Assembly (NCBI RefSeq): GCF_963855985.1
Contig: NC_087090.1
Coordinates: 11,778,501-11,842,500, forward strand
From: Ostrinia nubilalis
Lineage: Eukaryota > Arthropoda > Insecta > Lepidoptera > Crambidae
Direction of reading: 5' to 3'
Length of the DNA: 64,000 nt
Part shown: positions 62,171 to 64,000 of the stretch, piece after piece
Position numbering within the stretch: position 1 is the first letter of the stretch
Layout of the letters: each line of letters starts with the position of its first letter
Position numbers and translations under genes: made by a program
The notes under the pieces: generated by a model
Databases searched by the model: none
Told to the model about the DNA's origin: nothing
What the model saw: the letters and a program-made list of their open reading frames with translations, nothing else

Positions 62171-64000
62171 TTACTTTTCAATGCTTTGTTGCTGTGCTTT
62201 TTTACTTTTGTCAGCAAAATTGTTTTCACTTTTTATGAAGCTGTCATTAATGATTTTACAACTTTTTCTTAGAAAAAGGTAACTTAATATTTTAAACATC
62301 TTATCATAAATTTCTTTATTATGTTGTTGACATTTAAACCAACTAAAATTACAATTTGTACTCAACATTAAGAAAATGAATTTTCCAACATTTTCCATAT
62401 ATATCTGGTCGGCAATATGGTCATGATAAAATTGTTTAGCTTCATTTACGGTGGTACATAATTGAATTGTTGGATAAACGAGACTTTTTTTATCATGCCA
62501 CCATTCGCGAAGAGATATATATGCATACAAATCATTGTCAACAGGAGTTTTCACGCTCAAACACTCTTCACAAATTAAACAAGAACTGTTCTGTAATAGT
62601 TTGGCAGCTAAATACCCGCTTACATATACTACTGGTTGGTTTTCAAGGCTACACAAATTTTCAATGGGCTGTTCTAAGTTTTCAGGGTCCGGGATAGACA
62701 ACACAGGATAAAATTCAGTGTCTGTGGAATCTTGAACATTAATTTTTATTTCTGTTGTTTTTAAATTAGTTTTTAAAATGTCTTTATATTCCAGCATATG
62801 TTTATTGTTGTCTGCTTCACAATTAGCACTTCTGCTATGAGGCACTTTCAGCCCAGTAACCATGCTTGTTTTAAGCGCTGCAGTAAAGTGCGTGATAGTG
62901 GGATTTCTATTGGTTACACTGTGTTGCCTAATGATTCCAAATAAGTTTTCCAGAGAGTCTTGGTTAAACTGTCTAAGGTTCATATATTTAAACCCTTCAT
63001 TCTTTAACTTTTCCCAAATATCGTTTAAGGATTTGATAGATATTTGATATCCCTTTACGCATTTAACATTTTTTAGTATCGTGTTTTCTGCTGTTATAAA
63101 TTTTATGGTTTTTAACTTATCAGTATAAAAGGTCCAAGACTCAATGTGATTACTTGATGTGGAAACATTTTCCCGGATCCCTTTCTTTACGTCATTTAAA
63201 GATGATGGACCATTTGTACAATCAAATAGTTTATCTAACTGTTCAATCACAAATGCTGTATCATTGCAATCAGAAACTTCTTTCCATGCCATCATTTTTA
63301 AAATAGCTGCCACGGTATTACTCAGAGCATGCGCAGCATACTTCACCCTCATCTTAGTTTTGAATGTTGGATTTACAATGGTACTATTCAGTTTTTTAAA
63401 ATTTAAAAAATTTCTGTTGTGTTCTTCTGCAACTACCAAATGCCTCCATTGTGCAATTTTTCCATCGAAAGACATATTTCCACTTTTAAAGAAATTGTTT
63501 CGTAATGATTTGAACAAGTGAGGGATGTCATAGATTATAAAAATTTTGTCATTATTTACAGAGAAAAAGTTGCTATCTATGCCTTGTCCACAGTTTCTTT
63601 TTAACATGTTAAGAGCTCCTATATTTGTAGATCCCTGATCACAAACTGTTGTTAGAACCATAAATCCGATTTCTTTTAATTTTTTGATGATGTCCGATAT
63701 AATTTTTGCCAGTTTTGCTGTTGATATTGTGCCTTCCACAAAATAGTGCGCAATATATTGTTTGTATTTATGTTTAGCACCCTGTATCATAAACACTAAC
63801 GCATGGTCTGCAATTTTCTTTTCTCGTCCCATGTTCTCGCCCTCTCCATAATCCACGTAGCCATCCACTTTATCAGCAATTTCGTTATAAATTATCCGTT
63901 TCTTTAACGCCATCTCGTCAAATATTAACGAGCAATATTTATTTTCCTTTGGCATACTTGATGCTTTTGCCTCTAACATATCAATTATATTTTTATTTAT
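62171..64000 (-). CDS. P-element (THAP9-like) transposase, N-terminus beyond the window
   Basis: Open from the right edge to TAA at 62171-62173, at least 609 codons; the first in-window ATG is at 63979. Counting from that Met, the RNase H-like core shows D21 in SLIFDEMALKK, D114 in TVCDQGSTN, and D341/E344 in FNQDSLENLFG. These positions match the catalytic acidic residues known for P-element transposase, so the core looks intact. IYDIPHLFKSLRNNF is also a family signature, followed by the inserted GTP-binding-type region. The THAP DNA-binding domain and leucine zipper should lie upstream, outside the window. No frameshift or stop is seen, so it is either a young element or a domesticated gene. 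Confidence 0.92.
   Translation of the reverse strand: MNKNIIDMLEAKASSMPKENKYCSLIFDEMALKKRIIYNEIADKVDGYVDYGEGENMGREKKIADHALVFMIQGAKHKYKQYIAHYFVEGTISTAKLAKIISDIIKKLKEIGFMVLTTVCDQGSTNIGALNMLKRNCGQGIDSNFFSVNNDKIFIIYDIPHLFKSLRNNFFKSGNMSFDGKIAQWRHLVVAEEHNRNFLNFKKLNSTIVNPTFKTKMRVKYAAHALSNTVAAILKMMAWKEVSDCNDTAFVIEQLDKLFDCTNGPSSLNDVKKGIRENVSTSSNHIESWTFYTDKLKTIKFITAENTILKNVKCVKGYQISIKSLNDIWEKLKNEGFKYMNLRQFNQDSLENLFGIIRQHSVTNRNPTITHFTAALKTSMVTGLKVPHSRSANCEADNNKHMLEYKDILKTNLKTTEIKINVQDSTDTEFYPVLSIPDPENLEQPIENLCSLENQPVVYVSGYLAAKLLQNSSCLICEECLSVKTPVDNDLYAYISLREWWHDKKSLVYPTIQLCTTVNEAKQFYHDHIADQIYMENVGKFIFLMLSTNCNFSWFKCQQHNKEIYDKMFKILSYLFLRKSCKIINDSFIKSENNFADKSKKAQQQSIEK

Overview
Animal (insect) genomic DNA: spliceosomal introns with GT/AG borders, fly-like protein sequences, and a repeat load (RTE-type LINE tails, tRNA-derived SINE, Pao/BEL, mariner, P element, many short palindromic MITEs) that points to a moth or butterfly. 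The order Lepidoptera is an inference; no species is claimed. I recognise six host genes. They were read exon by exon from frame continuity across splice sites and comparison with known family members from memory. No database search was run. Layout: (1) 0.4-1.8 kb, a foldback transposon. (2) 2.3-6.6 kb, a divergent pair of nucleolar rRNA-processing genes, MPHOSPH6 (-) and NOL10 (+). (3) 7.3-12.5 kb (+), a seven-transmembrane chemoreceptor-like gene of the Gr/Grl type. (4) 13.7-36.4 kb (-), the complete narrow abdomen/NALCN sodium-leak channel. It has 35 coding exons adding to 5301 nt, about 1766 aa, with an EEKE selectivity filter. Its introns are packed with transposons. (5) 37.3-58.6 kb (+), the IFT-A gene Oseg4/WDR35, with 22 coding exons and about 1040 aa. 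It is divergent from na and has a perfect RFX X-box 164 bp before its start codon. A Pao/BEL retrotransposon with apparently identical LTRs sits in its last intron. (6) 60.2-61.2 kb (-), a Cys-type selenoprotein T homologue. (7) 62.2 kb to the right edge (-), a P-element transposase cut by the window. The strangest pattern is that in three unrelated genes the 3' end of a coding exon, together with its splice donor and the first part of the intron, has been copied in tandem into the following intron. Examples follow exon 7 of the receptor, exons 15, 19 and 27 of na, and exons 12 and 19 of Oseg4. Copy number ranges from one extra to about ten. Coding letters and donor sites in the copies are much better kept than the rest of the unit. 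One copy, in na domain IV, is exactly 165 bp and in frame, so skipping the first donor would add 55 residues of pore and S6. I call this the best candidate for an undescribed phenomenon here. Assembly or sequencing artefact is the main alternative. How the genes work together: MPHOSPH6 and NOL10 both serve ribosome biogenesis and share one intergenic promoter region. na and Oseg4 share an 875-bp divergent region, but the X-box predicts ciliary control for Oseg4. Otherwise the genes look functionally unrelated.
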